A stretch of 44,889 nt of DNA from Candidatus Sodalis sp. SoCistrobi (GCF_900143145.1 NZ_FRDB01000005.1:1-44889); one strand, 5' to 3'; counted from the stretch's first letter, positions 9,377 to 20,162 are shown. Notes: a model not told the origin generated them from the letters alone. Numbers and translations are program-made.

Positions 9377-10159
9377 ATGGTACGAGAAGCAATTGCGTCC
9401 TTCGGACGCCGGGGGATCAACATCTGCCACGGTTTTGGCCGGGCCGGTGTCATGCTGTTTAATGCGCTGATAGGCAAACCGGCGCTGCGCGAACAATGGC
9501 CGCTGCTGGTCAAACAACTGTACGGCGTCGGTGTATTATCGCTGGTGATTATTATGGTGTCCGGCCTGTTTATCGGCATGGTGCTGGGATTGCAGGGTTA
9601 CATCATTCTCACCACCTACAGCGCGGAATCCAGCCTGGGCATGCTGGTCGCGCTGTCGCTACTGCGCGAGCTGGGGCCGGTGGTGACCGCGCTGCTGTTT
9701 GCCGGCCGGGCGGGCTCGGCGCTTACCGCCGAAATAGGCTTGATGAAGGCCACCGAGCAGCTTTCCAGCCTGGAGATGATGGCGGTGGACCCGCTGCGCC
9801 GGATAGTGGCGCCGCGTTTTTGGGCCGGCGTTATCAGTATGCCGCTGCTGACGGCGATTTTCGTTGCGGTCGGCATCTGGGGCGGCGCCGTGGTCGGTGT
9901 CGAATGGAAAGGAATCGACAGCGGCTTCTTCTGGTCCGCAATGCAGGGCGCCGTGGACTGGCGGCAAGATTTGGTAAACTGTGTCATCAAGAGTGTGGTT
10001 TTCGCTATCACCGTCACCTGGATTGCGCTGTTTAATGGTTACGACGCAATCCCGACCTCTGAGGGGATAAGCCGCGCAACCACTCGCACGGTGGTGCACG
10101 CTTCGCTGGCGGTGTTGGGATTGGATTTTGTGCTGACGGCACTGATGTTTGGGAACTGA
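9377..10159 (+). CDS. mlaE: Phospholipid transport permease MlaE
   Basis: MlaE is the membrane permease of the Mla ABC complex. Its 260 residues equal the E. coli length. Several hydrophobic segments are visible, along with the permease core [22 protein letters not shown] and a conserved C-terminal end. It starts 8 bp after mlaF, consistent with a single transcript mlaF-E-D-C-B. The frame is intact. Confidence 0.95.
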   Translation: MVREAIASFGRRGINICHGFGRAGVMLFNALIGKPALREQWPLLVKQLYGVGVLSLVIIMVSGLFIGMVLGLQGYIILTTYSAESSLGMLVALSLLRELGPVVTALLFAGRAGSALTAEIGLMKATEQLSSLEMMAVDPLRRIVAPRFWAGVISMPLLTAIFVAVGIWGGAVVGVEWKGIDSGFFWSAMQGAVDWRQDLVNCVIKSVVFAITVTWIALFNGYDAIPTSEGISRATTRTVVHASLAVLGLDFVLTALMFGN

Positions 10160-10163
10160 GTGA

Positions 10164-10891
10164 ATGCAAACCAAAAAAAGTGAAATCTGGGTCGGCGCGT
10201 TTATGATTATCGCCCTTTGCGCCATCGTGTTTCTTTGTTTGAAAGTGGCGGATATCCGTTCGATGAGTAATGCGGCAACTTATCGGATCAGCGCTTCTTT
10301 CGACAATATCGGCGGTCTTAAAGTGCGCTCGCCGGTGCGGGTCGGCGGGGTGGTTATCGGCCGGTCGCGGATATTACCCTCGATCCTAAAACCTATACGC
10401 CGAAAGTCACCATGGACATCGAACAGACCTATAATCATATACCCGATACCAGTTCCCTGGCGATCCGTACCTCGGGCCTGTTGGGGGAACAGTATCTGGC
10501 GCTGAATATCGGTTTCGATGATCCAGAAATGGGCACCTCGATCCTGAAAGACGGCGGTGTTATCCAGGATACCAAGTCGGCCATTGTGCTGGAGGATCTG
10601 ATTGGTCAGTTCCTCTACAAAAGCGGCAGCGGCGACAACAATACCGCCGGCGCGGACAAGACTAACGGCGCCGATAACGGCAATGGCTCAGGCCAGACCA
10701 ACGGTGCTGATAACGGCAGCGGGTCCGGCACGGGCCAGACCAACGGCTCTGATGGCGGCAATGGCTCCGGCCAGACCAACGGCGCCAATAGCAACAATGG
10801 CTCCGGCGCGGGCCAGACCAACGGCGCTGATAACGGCAGCGGGTCCGGCGCCGGCCAGAGTCGCAGCAACGGCGGTGCGGTCGCGCAGTAG
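10164..10891 (+). pseudogene. mlaD: mlaD, MCE-domain lipid transport protein, frameshifted; expanded repeat tail
   Basis: MlaD is the periplasm-facing MCE hexamer of the Mla complex. The first frame gives a membrane anchor (about residues 9-28) and the start of the MCE domain to GGVVIGR, then leaves frame at 10362-10365. Restoring one G in a GG run there recovers VADITLDPKTYTPKVTMDIEQ and the rest of the MCE domain. The downstream frame is open to TAG 10889-10891. The restored protein would be about 242 residues, against 183 in E. coli; the excess is a Gly/Asn/Ser/Thr-rich tail encoded by tandem repeats at 10667-10864. As read, no complete MCE domain can be made. Confidence 0.9.
10667..10864 (+). 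repeat. Coding tandem repeat in the mlaD 3' end (36/42-bp units)
   Basis: Five units lie at 10667-10702 (36 bp), 10703-10744 (42), 10745-10780 (36), 10781-10822 (42) and 10823-10864 (42). They encode 12- or 14-residue peptides of the type GADNGSGSGxGQTN. All lengths are multiples of three, so the array is frame-neutral. It lies after the conserved MCE/helical part (LEDLIGQFLY) and has no counterpart in E. coli MlaD. Confidence 0.92.
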
Positions 10892-11033
10892 CGTTCTCCC
10901 CGCGGTCGGATAGGTTTTACCGCCGGCCGTCGCCTTATCATTGATACCGGGCGATGCGCGTTTGTCGTCAGCGTCGCCACCCGGTTGTCCCGCCCCGCCA
11001 GGCGCGGCGGCGCAACCCTAACAGGAGAAATGC

Positions 11034-11671
11034 ATGCTTAAACGTTTATTCATAGTGGCGCTGCTGGCGATTGCGCCGCTGACACAGGCTGCCGATCAGA
11101 CCAACCCTTATCGTTTAATGAATGATGCGGCGAGCAAAACTTTTACCCGCCTGAAGAATGAACAGGGCAAAATCCATCAGGATCCCAATTATCTGCGCAC
11201 CGTCGTGCGTGAAGAGCTGCTCCCCTATGTGCAGGTGAAATACGCCGGCGCGCTGGTGCTGGGGCGCTATTACCGGGAGGCGACGCCGGCGCAGCGCGAC
11301 GCCTATTTCAAAGCGTTCCAGGACTATCTGGAACAGGCTTACGGCCACAGGCGCTGGCGCTTTACAGCAACCAGACCTACCAAATCGCGCCGGAAAAACC
11401 GTTCGGTGATGCCACGATTGTGGCTATTCGCGTGACAATTATCGACCAGGGCGGCCGGCCGCCGGTGCGCCTTGATTTCCAGTGGCGTAAAAACAGCGTC
11501 TCTGGCAACTGGCAGGCCTACGACATGATAGCCGAAGGGGTCAGTATGATTACCACCAAGCAAAACGAGTGGGCTTCCACGCTGCGCACCAAGGGCATCG
11601 ACGGGCTGACTCAGCAATTGCAGGCCGCCGCCAGGACGCCGATTACTCTGGATAAGCAGCGCAATGGCTGA
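11034..11671 (+). pseudogene. mlaC: mlaC, periplasmic phospholipid-binding protein, frameshifted
   Basis: MlaC ferries phospholipid across the periplasm between the outer-membrane MlaA-porin complex and MlaFEDB. A signal peptide (residues 1-19, ending LTQA) and the first half to YLEQAYG are in one frame; the frame is lost at about 11346-11349. Removing a CA dinucleotide there restores [20 protein letters not shown] and the second half to the TGA at 11669-11671. The family is otherwise fully conserved (about 211 residues). The 142-bp gap to mlaD is longer than in E. coli. The mlaB start overlaps the mlaC end by 8 bp. Confidence 0.9.
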
Positions 11672-11972
11672 GGGACTGAGCTGGCGTACGCAGGGGCAAA
11701 CGTTAATCCTGCAAGGAGAGCTGGATCGCGACACGCTGCTAACACTCTGGCAGCAACGGCAGCCGTTGCTTGACGGTGTCCGTTTCCTGGATGTCTCCGA
11801 CCTGCGGCGCGTCGATTCCGCCGGGGTGGCGCTGATGCTGCATTTTTATCATTATCAGCAGCAGCGGGGCGCTGTGCTTGCGCTTACCGGCGTCACCGAT
11901 AGGCTGCGTACGCTTATCGCGCTGTACAAACTGCAGGCGATCCTGCCCTGCACGCCGGCTGTGGGCGCCTGA
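11664..11972 (+). CDS. mlaB: STAS-domain phospholipid transport protein MlaB
   Basis: MlaB is the small cytoplasmic STAS subunit that supports assembly and activity of MlaFE. The 102 residues contain the STAS motif [13 protein letters not shown], with Ser52 at the position of the conserved Ser/Thr. It overlaps mlaC by 8 bp. Its stop codon TGA (11970-11972) coincides with the start of a GC-rich tandem array that fills the next 280 bp. The gene is open, but its partners MlaD and MlaC are broken. Confidence 0.9.
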   Translation: MAEGLSWRTQGQTLILQGELDRDTLLTLWQQRQPLLDGVRFLDVSDLRRVDSAGVALMLHFYHYQQQRGAVLALTGVTDRLRTLIALYKLQAILPCTPAVGA

Positions 11973-12256
11973 CCCATCACTGCGGCGCCTCGCATGCTGC
12001 ATTGACAGGCTGTCGCGTCACTGTGGCGCGTCGCATGCTGCGATGACAGGCTGTCACTGTGGCGCCTCGCACGCTACGTTGACAGGCTGTCGCGTCGCCG
12101 TGGCGTCTCGCACCCTGCGGTGACAGGCTGTCACTGCGGCGCCTCGCATGCTGCGATGACAGGCTATCGCGTCACCGTGGCGCCCTCGCACCCTGCGGTG
12201 ACAGGCTGTCACTGCGGCGCCTCGCATGCTGCGATGACAGGCTGACGTATCACTCC
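11970..12256 (+). repeat. Tandem array of alternating 36/41-bp units downstream of mlaB
   Basis: A first truncated unit (11970-12002) is followed by units at 12003-12043 (41 bp), 12044-12079 (36), 12080-12120 (41), 12121-12156 (36), 12157-12198 (42), 12199-12234 (36) and a partial from 12235. Every full unit begins TGACAGGCT. Long and short units alternate, giving a ~77-bp higher-order period. TGACAGGCTGTCA is an inverted repeat around one G, and TCGCATGCTGCGA is a second dyad. The remainder of the 508-bp mlaB-ibaG gap (12257-12480) shows no gene; a TAAGAT at 12437-12442 could be a -10 for ibaG. Confidence 0.93.
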
Positions 12257-12480
12257 GCCGGCATCACACGTACCGTTATCATCCCTGCTTTTTTGGCAAA
12301 CGTCGCGCACGATGCTTTAACAGGTCGTCGCGGCGTCTCTCCGCTGCCTTGTCTACCGTCATAGTGATCCCGGGCGGGGCGACGTAAAGAATCGCGGTTA
12401 ATTGCTTTGCCTGTTCCCGAGCGCGGCGGATTCCTCTAAGATAGCGGTCTGATTCCCGACCCTGAAAAGACAGAATTTAT

Positions 12481-12735
12481 ATGGAAACAAGTGAAATCAA
12501 AGCGGTGCTGATGAAAGCCCTGGCGTTGGACGAAGCCCACGTAAGCGGCGACGGCAGCCATTTTCAGGTTATTGCGGTCAGTGAGCAGTTCGCCGGCATG
12601 AGCCGGGTAAAAAAACAGCAGACGATATATGCGCCGCTGATGGAGTATATTTCCGATAACCGCATCCACGCCTTATCGATCAAAGCCTACACCCCCGACG
12701 AGTGGCAGCGCGATCGCAAGCTGAACGGTTTTTAA
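12481..12735 (+). CDS. ibaG: BolA-family acid-stress protein IbaG
   Basis: IbaG is a BolA-type protein that works with monothiol glutaredoxin in iron-sulfur homeostasis. The 84 residues equal the E. coli length, with the conserved [13 protein letters not shown] (His27), MSRVKKQQ and the C-terminal IKAYTPDEW. It lies 53 bp upstream of murA and is probably co-transcribed with it. The frame is intact. Confidence 0.95.
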   Translation: METSEIKAVLMKALALDEAHVSGDGSHFQVIAVSEQFAGMSRVKKQQTIYAPLMEYISDNRIHALSIKAYTPDEWQRDRKLNGF

Positions 12736-12770
12736 ATGTTGACCCTGGCGGCCAACAGCCTTCCCGTTAA

Positions 12771-14048
<1,278 letters not shown>

Positions 14049-14066
14049 AGCCGCGCTGCCGCTTTG

Positions 14067-14266
14067 CTCACGGGGGCGCGCGCTGCGGTTTGGCGTCTCG
14101 CTCGCCGGGGCGGCCTTGGTGGCTTGATATCTTACTGGCCGGGGCGGTCTTGGTGGCTTGATGTCTTGCTCGCCGGTGCGGCTTTGGTGGCTTGATGTCT
14201 CGCTCGCCGGGGCGGCCTTAGTGGCTTAATGTCACGCTCGCCGGGTCGGTCTTGGTGGTTTAGCGG
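14067..14266 (+). repeat. 34-bp tandem array between convergent murA and degS
   Basis: Units start at 14067 (diverged), 14101, 14135, 14169, 14203 and 14237 (partial), an exact 34-bp period. A typical unit reads CTCGCCGGGGCGGCCTTGGT followed by GGCTTGATGTCTCG. The 363-bp murA-degS gap has no open gene; 14267-14411 is GC-rich and featureless to the eye. Because 34 is not a multiple of three, a coding role is unlikely. Confidence 0.93.
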
Positions 14267-14411
14267 CCGGCACGGCCGTAAGCCGCTTGTCGTCCGCCAT
14301 GCTACCTTCTGCCGCTCGCCCTATGCTGCCGCCGTGTGCCAGCGGGCCGAGCGCTTTACCTGCCACTATGCCCTGCCGCAGCCATAACGGCACTGTCGCG
14401 GACACGGCAGG

Positions 14412-15476
14412 TTAATTCGAGGCCGGGTATTCCTGGATAGTGACTTCCACCGTCAATTTCTTGCCGTTGCGCAGGATCTCTACCGGAATGCGTGAGCCGG
14501 GACGAATTTCCGCCACCTGATCCATCGTTTCAATGGCGGAGATGGCCGGCTTGTGATTGACGCTCAGGATCACATCCTCAACCTGAATGCCGGCTTGCGC
14601 CGCCGGGCCGCCGGGGGTCACTTCGTTGACGATGATCCCCTGTATACGATCGAGGCCGCCGCCGTTATGCATCGGCGCCACTTCACGGCCGCCGATACCG
14701 ATATAACCGCGGATCACCCGACCATCGCGAATCAGCTTGTTCATCACCTTGGTGGCCAGCGCGGTGGGAATGGCAAAACCGATGCCTTCCGGCGTCTCGC
14801 CGTTGTTGCTCTTATCGAACGACAGGGTATTGATGCCCACCAACTCACCCAACGTGTTAATCAGCGCCCCGCCGGAGTTGCCGTGATTGATGGACGCGTC
14901 GGTCTGCAGGAAATTTTGCCGCCCGGATGGACTCAGACCAATGCGGCCGGTGGCGCTGATAATGCCCTGGGTAATGGTCTGTCCCAAATTATAGGGGTTG
15001 CCGATCGCCATCACCACGTCGCCGATGTGAGGCTGACGGTTGGGATTGATAGGGATCACCGGCAGGTTGCTGGCATCAATTTTCAGTACCGCCAGATCGG
15101 TCAGGCTGTCCGAACCGACCAGCAGCGCTTCAAATACCCGGCCATCCTGCAGCGCGACGATGATCTGCTCGGCGTCGTTAATGACATGCTTGTTGGTCAG
15201 CAAATAGCCTTTCTGATTCATAATCACGCCGGAACCCAGCGTGCGGATTTCCAGCTGATTATGGGCGCTGCTGTTCATGCTGCGGTTATAGACATACACC
15301 ACCGCCGGCGCGGCGCGGCGTACTCCCTGATTGTAACTGACGGGCTGTTCGCTATCGCTATTATCGGCGGGGTGCAATAACTGGCCGGTCGTGGAGCGAA
15401 GCGTAGGCACCAGTACCAGCAGCAGGGCTGCGACAATGAAACCGATTATCACGGCACGAAGCAACTTTAGGAGCAT
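14412..15476 (-). CDS. degS: Inner-membrane serine protease DegS
   Basis: DegS senses misfolded outer-membrane porins through its PDZ domain and starts the sigma-E response by cutting RseA. The 354 residues comprise one N-terminal membrane anchor (about 5-27), a trypsin-like domain with His97 (TNKHVIN), Asp127 (SLTDLAV) and Ser201 (HGNSGGAL), and one PDZ domain near the C-terminus. It lies 86 bp downstream of degQ, both on the minus strand. No lesion is seen. Confidence 0.96.
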   Translation of the reverse strand: MLLKLLRAVIIGFIVAALLLVLVPTLRSTTGQLLHPADNSDSEQPVSYNQGVRRAAPAVVYVYNRSMNSSAHNQLEIRTLGSGVIMNQKGYLLTNKHVINDAEQIIVALQDGRVFEALLVGSDSLTDLAVLKIDASNLPVIPINPNRQPHIGDVVMAIGNPYNLGQTITQGIISATGRIGLSPSGRQNFLQTDASINHGNSGGALINTLGELVGINTLSFDKSNNGETPEGIGFAIPTALATKVMNKLIRDGRVIRGYIGIGGREVAPMHNGGGLDRIQGIIVNEVTPGGPAAQAGIQVEDVILSVNHKPAISAIETMDQVAEIRPGSRIPVEILRNGKKLTVEVTIQEYPASN

Positions 15477-15522
15477 GAGACTCGCAGGGGTAGTGGAAAA
15501 TAGCGGCAGGATAGCACGAGTT

Positions 15523-15556
15523 AAACGGACACCGCAGCGCCGGCGTCCGTTTTTTT
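15523..15556. terminator. Hairpin between degQ and degS
   Basis: ACGGAC (15525-15530) pairs with GTCCGT (15545-15550), extended by CCG/CGG past one mismatch. A run of Ts follows on the plus strand and only three Ts on the minus strand, which is the direction of degQ transcription. It could attenuate read-through from degQ into degS. Rho-independent activity in the useful direction is uncertain. Confidence 0.4.
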
Positions 15557-15562
15557 AAATGC

Positions 15563-16933
15563 TTAGCGCAATAACAGGAAAATCCTCTCGTCGCCGCGCA
15601 CGATTTTCAGCGCCATCACCGTCGGTTTGGCCTCCAGCACTTTGCGTAGCTGCGCGACGCTTTGTACCGATTCAAGGTTCAGAGCGACGATCACATCGCC
15701 TTTTTGCAGACCGATTGCGGCGGCGGGGGAGTCTTTTACCACCTCTTCCACCTTAGCGCCCTTGGTGCCGTCTTTCGACTGACCATTGCTGAGGGAAGCC
15801 CCCTGCAGCGCCGGGGTGAGGATCTCTTCGCTGGTGGTGGCGGATGAACTGTCATCCAGAACCACCGAGGCCGTTTGCGGCTTGCCGTCGCGCAGCAGGC
15901 CAAGCTTGACGGTTTTACCGGGTGCGGTAGTCCCGACCTTGACCCGCAGTTCGGCGAAACTCAGAATCGGCTTGCCTTCCACCGAAACAATGATATCGCC
16001 GGCTTTGATACCGGCCTTGGCGGCGGCGGAATTCGGCAGCACTTCGCTGACGAAGGCGCCACGCTGAGCATCGGTATTGAAGGCTTTGGCAATATCGGCG
16101 GTCAGCTCGGTGCCCTTGATGCCCAATTGGCCACGTTTGACTTCGCCAAATTCAATTAATTGCTGACTCAAGTTTTTGACGATATTGCTGGGGATAGCGA
16201 AACCGATACCGATGTTACCGCCCCCCGGCGCCAGAATGGCAGTATTGATACCAATCAGCTCGCCGTTGAGATTGACCAGCGCGCCGCCGGAATTGCCGCG
16301 GTTAATGGACGCGTCGGTCTGGATGAAGTTTTCCAGGCCTTCCAGATTGAGGCCGCTGCGGCCCAGCGCGGAAACAATCCCGGACGTGGCGGTCTGGCCG
16401 AGACCGAATGGGTTGCCCACCGCGATGGCAAAATCGCCGACTTTCAGGGTATCGGAGTCGGCCATGGTCACCTCGCTGAGGTTTTTCGGCGCCGGCAGCT
16501 GCAATAGCGCCAGATCGGTCTGCTCATCGTGCCCGACCAGTTTGGCATCGAACTCACGGCCGTCATTAAGCTGCACTTTGATCTTATCCGCGCCGTTGAC
16601 CACATGATTGTTGGTGATCACATAGCCTTTCGCGGCGTTGATGATGACCCCCGAACCCAACCCTTCAAACGGGCGCGTTCCAGCGGTGCCCCCCGGGGTG
16701 TCGGGCCCGAAGAAGTATTTGAACTCCTTGGGCAGCGCGGGACGTCGGACCTGCTGGGAGCCTTCGACGTGAACGCTTACTACCGCTGGCAGAACTTTAG
16801 TCAGCATGGGCGCCAGGCTTGGCATGGATTGCCCCGCCACTTCGGCCGGCAGCGCCGCCCGCGACGCCGCAAAGGGAATCAGGCTCAGCCCGATGCTGAG
16901 TGCCAGTGCGCTGAAGAGTGGTGTCGTTTTCAT
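15563..16933 (-). CDS. degQ: Periplasmic serine endoprotease DegQ
   Basis: DegQ is a HtrA-family protease-chaperone of the periplasm. The 456 residues include a signal peptide ending about SRA (26), a protease domain with His110 (TNNHVVN), Asp140 (EQTDLAL) and Ser215 (NRGNSGGAL), and two PDZ domains, the second ending KIVRGDERIFLLLR. The first residues after the signal peptide and the single-copy position next to degS favour DegQ over DegP. The gene is intact. Confidence 0.94.
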   Translation of the reverse strand: MKTTPLFSALALSIGLSLIPFAASRAALPAEVAGQSMPSLAPMLTKVLPAVVSVHVEGSQQVRRPALPKEFKYFFGPDTPGGTAGTRPFEGLGSGVIINAAKGYVITNNHVVNGADKIKVQLNDGREFDAKLVGHDEQTDLALLQLPAPKNLSEVTMADSDTLKVGDFAIAVGNPFGLGQTATSGIVSALGRSGLNLEGLENFIQTDASINRGNSGGALVNLNGELIGINTAILAPGGGNIGIGFAIPSNIVKNLSQQLIEFGEVKRGQLGIKGTELTADIAKAFNTDAQRGAFVSEVLPNSAAAKAGIKAGDIIVSVEGKPILSFAELRVKVGTTAPGKTVKLGLLRDGKPQTASVVLDDSSSATTSEEILTPALQGASLSNGQSKDGTKGAKVEEVVKDSPAAAIGLQKGDVIVALNLESVQSVAQLRKVLEAKPTVMALKIVRGDERIFLLLR

Positions 16934-17074
16934 TGTAACCTTAACTCGCTCGTTTTCGTATCAGATACCCTGGTCCAGGCACCCGGTGACGGCATCATAA
17001 TCGCCACTATGACCCTGCCGGGCGGGGAAAAGTTCAGCCCGTGGGGGCGCCGGCGCACCCACGGGTTGGGGACG

Positions 17075-17479
17075 CTATTTGCGCAGGCCACGCGTCGTGC
17101 GCAGTAAGCCGCTGGCGCTTTCCGGGTAATCCCGCGGTTGCATTTCCGCCGGAATTTGATCGTTGTCCGCTTCCGCCTCGGTGATGCGATAGCGGAACGG
17201 ATTATCCTCGCTGCGCTGATCCGGCAGTAGGCTATTAGAGCTCTTGGCCATATGTTGATAGAGCTGACGGTAATCGTCGGCCATATTGTCCAGCAATTCT
17301 GCGCTGCGGGCGAAATGGCTGGTCAGCTCTTGACGATACTCGTCCAGCTCGGCTTTGCTTTTCTCCAGCTCGTGCTGAAGCGTTTGCTGCTGACGCAGCT
17401 TACGGTTACCGAAACGCATGGCGACCGCACCGATGATAATGCCCACCACCAATCCGATCAGCGCATATTCCCAGGTCAT
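17075..17479 (-). CDS. zapG: Cell-division/envelope protein ZapG (YhcB)
   Basis: A 134-residue membrane-anchored protein with one N-terminal transmembrane helix (about residues 3-20) and a charged coiled coil at about 24-80. The family (DUF1043) has been linked to divisome and envelope-growth control. The C-terminal tail is polar and low in conservation. It lies between degQ and the divergent zapE, as in E. coli. The 213 bp to the zapE start must hold both promoters. Confidence 0.9.
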   Translation of the reverse strand: MTWEYALIGLVVGIIIGAVAMRFGNRKLRQQQTLQHELEKSKAELDEYRQELTSHFARSAELLDNMADDYRQLYQHMAKSSNSLLPDQRSEDNPFRYRITEAEADNDQIPAEMQPRDYPESASGLLRTTRGLRK

Positions 17480-17692
17480 AATGACTCCTATTTTTGACTT
17501 CGTTGTCCCGTAGGGTTTACTACACAGCTAGCTTCACTATAACCGCTAACGCGCCATCAGTGGAACCGGAGAGTGTGACGACGGGTTACCAGCCGGGGCG
17601 CCGGGCTATTGTGTTCGACCGCGCCGCTGTTTAGGATGTGCGGCACGCGCTTTTTTTTAACCTTTCATTTTCATTCAGGGAACGTCAGCCAC

Positions 17693-18814
17693 ATGCAAGC
17701 CACTTCGCCGTTGTCCCTTTATCAGCAGATGCTGGCGCAAGGGGAATATCAACCCGATGACGTCCAGGCCGCCGCCATCGCCCGTTTGGACCACATTCAC
17801 CAGCAGTTGAGCGCGGCGCAAACCGCCGCCAGCGCCCCATCGGGCCTGCTCGGCCGGCTGGGCAAAAGCGAGTGCGCAACCGACGAACCGGTCCCGGGTT
17901 TATATATGTGGGGCGGGGTGGGCAGAGGCAAGACCTGGCTGATGGATTTATTTTACCGCAGCCTGCCCGGTGAGCGTAAACTGCGGCTGCATTTCCACCG
18001 CTTTATGCTGCGGGTGCATGAGGAGATGACCCGTCTGCAGGGCCACCAGGATCCGCTGGAGATCATTGCCGACGGCTTTAAGGCCGAAACCGACGTGCTC
18101 TGTTTCGACGAGTTCTTCGTGACCGATATTACCGACGCGATGCTGCTTGGCACCCTGATGCAGGCGCTGTTTGCGCGCGGAATCACGCTGGTGGCCACCT
18201 CCAATATTCCACCGGACGACCTTTACCGCAACGGCCTGCAGCGCGCGCGTTTTCTGCCGGCCATTGAACTTATCAAACGCCACTGCGCGGTCATGAATGT
18301 GGATGCCGGCATTGATTACCGCCTGCGCACCCTGACGCAGGCCAATTTGTGGCTCACCCCCCTCGGTAACGAGACCGACCGGGCGATGGCGCGGATGTTC
18401 AGCGCGCTGGCGGGGAAACACCTCGCCCTGGACGGCGATGCGCCGGCGCTGGAAGTCAATCATCGCCCGCTGCCGACTTTAGGCGTGACCGATGGCGTGG
18501 TGGCGTTGGATTTCGCCGAATTATGCGGCGGCGCGCGCAGCCAAAACGACTATATCGTGCTCTCCGAACGCTTTCACAGCGTTCTGCTGCATAATGTGCA
18601 GCCGATGGGCGGCGATCAGGAGAATACCGCCCGCCGCTTTTTGGCGCTGGTGGATGAGTTCTACGAACGCCACGTCAAGCTGGTGGTCGGCGCCAGCGTG
18701 CCGATGTCGGCGTTATATCAGGGGCAGCTGCTGCGCTTTGAGTATCAGCGCTGCCTGTCGCGTTTGCAGGAGATGCAGAGCGAGGAGTATCTGAGACTGG
18801 CGCATCAGCCTTAG
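17693..18814 (+). CDS. zapE: Cell-division AFG1-like ATPase ZapE
   Basis: ZapE is an AFG1/LACE1-type P-loop ATPase that associates with the Z-ring. The start MQATSPLSLYQQ (17693) gives 373 residues, close to the 375 of E. coli. Walker A is GGVGRGKT (74-81) and Walker B ends at Asp139-Glu140 in VLCFDEFF. The C-terminal RCLSRLQEMQSEEYL is conserved. Its stop codon lies inside a 32-bp near-duplication, so the last few residues and the following non-coding sequence are imperfect copies of one another. Confidence 0.94.
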   Translation: MQATSPLSLYQQMLAQGEYQPDDVQAAAIARLDHIHQQLSAAQTAASAPSGLLGRLGKSECATDEPVPGLYMWGGVGRGKTWLMDLFYRSLPGERKLRLHFHRFMLRVHEEMTRLQGHQDPLEIIADGFKAETDVLCFDEFFVTDITDAMLLGTLMQALFARGITLVATSNIPPDDLYRNGLQRARFLPAIELIKRHCAVMNVDAGIDYRLRTLTQANLWLTPLGNETDRAMARMFSALAGKHLALDGDAPALEVNHRPLPTLGVTDGVVALDFAELCGGARSQNDYIVLSERFHSVLLHNVQPMGGDQENTARRFLALVDEFYERHVKLVVGASVPMSALYQGQLLRFEYQRCLSRLQEMQSEEYLRLAHQP

Positions 18815-18852
18815 CAAGGCGTCTCAGGCTGGCGCATCAGCCCTGATGGCGT
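18789..18852 (+). repeat. 32-bp two-copy tandem repeat spanning the zapE stop codon
   Basis: CTGGCGCATCAGCC occurs at 18797-18810 and again at 18829-18842, a period of 32 bp. Flanking bases also match (TCTGAGACTGG against TCTCAGGCTGG). The first copy is coding (zapE C-terminus and stop 18812-18814) and the second is non-coding. It looks like a young or decayed version of the larger arrays seen elsewhere in the window. Confidence 0.75.
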
Positions 18853-18868
18853 AAAAAAGGGTCGATCT

Positions 18869-18900
18869 TTGCGGTCGACTTCTCTATAATCTTGCGACCC
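18869..18900 (+). promoter_or_regulatory. Promoter of rplM-rpsI
   Basis: A perfect -10 hexamer TATAAT lies at 18895-18900. The -35 is weak; TTGCGG at 18869-18874 would give a 20-bp spacer. The resulting leader to the rplM ATG would be about 150 nt. In E. coli, L13 is reported to repress its own operon at the mRNA leader, so the conserved spacing may carry that control. Confidence 0.6.
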
Positions 18901-19037
18901 CACGTTACATTGAGGTTTTTTCCCAAAACTTCAATTGCGCCAGCAACGGCTACTCGAAGGGGTAGGTTTGCTGGACTGAAAGCCGTGTGAGCCTCATAAC
19001 TGTTCATTGAAGCGTTTGGGTGTTCACCAACGTGTAA

Positions 19038-19487
<450 letters not shown>

Positions 19488-19499
19488 TCGGGATTATAG

Positions 19500-19895
<396 letters not shown>

Positions 19896-19916
19896 TTTCG
19901 CAGTATTCACTGCAAC

Positions 19917-19947
19917 AAAAAGCCCGGGACCCGTCCGGGCTTTTTTA
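19917..19947 (+). terminator. Intrinsic terminator of rplM-rpsI
   Basis: AAAAGCCCGG pairs with CCGGGCTTTT around a short loop and is followed by a T-run to 19947. This is a canonical Rho-independent terminator directly after rpsI. Confidence 0.93.
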
Positions 19948-20162
19948 TTTATCGCGTCCTGACCCGCCTGGAATATCAACCGCAGCCAGTTATTCACGCT
20001 GATTTGCCATATCGTGCCCCACAAAACAGGCAAAATCTGATAAACTAGCCAACGCTTATATGCCTGTTTACTTGGCTGGCGTTTTGTTTACCGGCTGCAA
20101 GCTTTCCGGCTCCGGTTGCAGCGGGCAAAGTGGCTACGGGTCAACGGCGGACAAATCAGGAA

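Noticed and set aside
10362-10366. Programmed ribosomal frameshift in mlaD
   Set aside because: No slippery heptamer or downstream stem is evident, and mlaD in relatives is read without a shift; a simple G deletion is the more economical explanation.
11970-12256. Possible CRISPR array (repeats of 30-40 bp at regular spacing)
   Set aside because: The whole unit repeats with no unique spacers, units alternate in length, and no cas genes are present. The same reasoning excludes 14067-14266 and 29241-29427.
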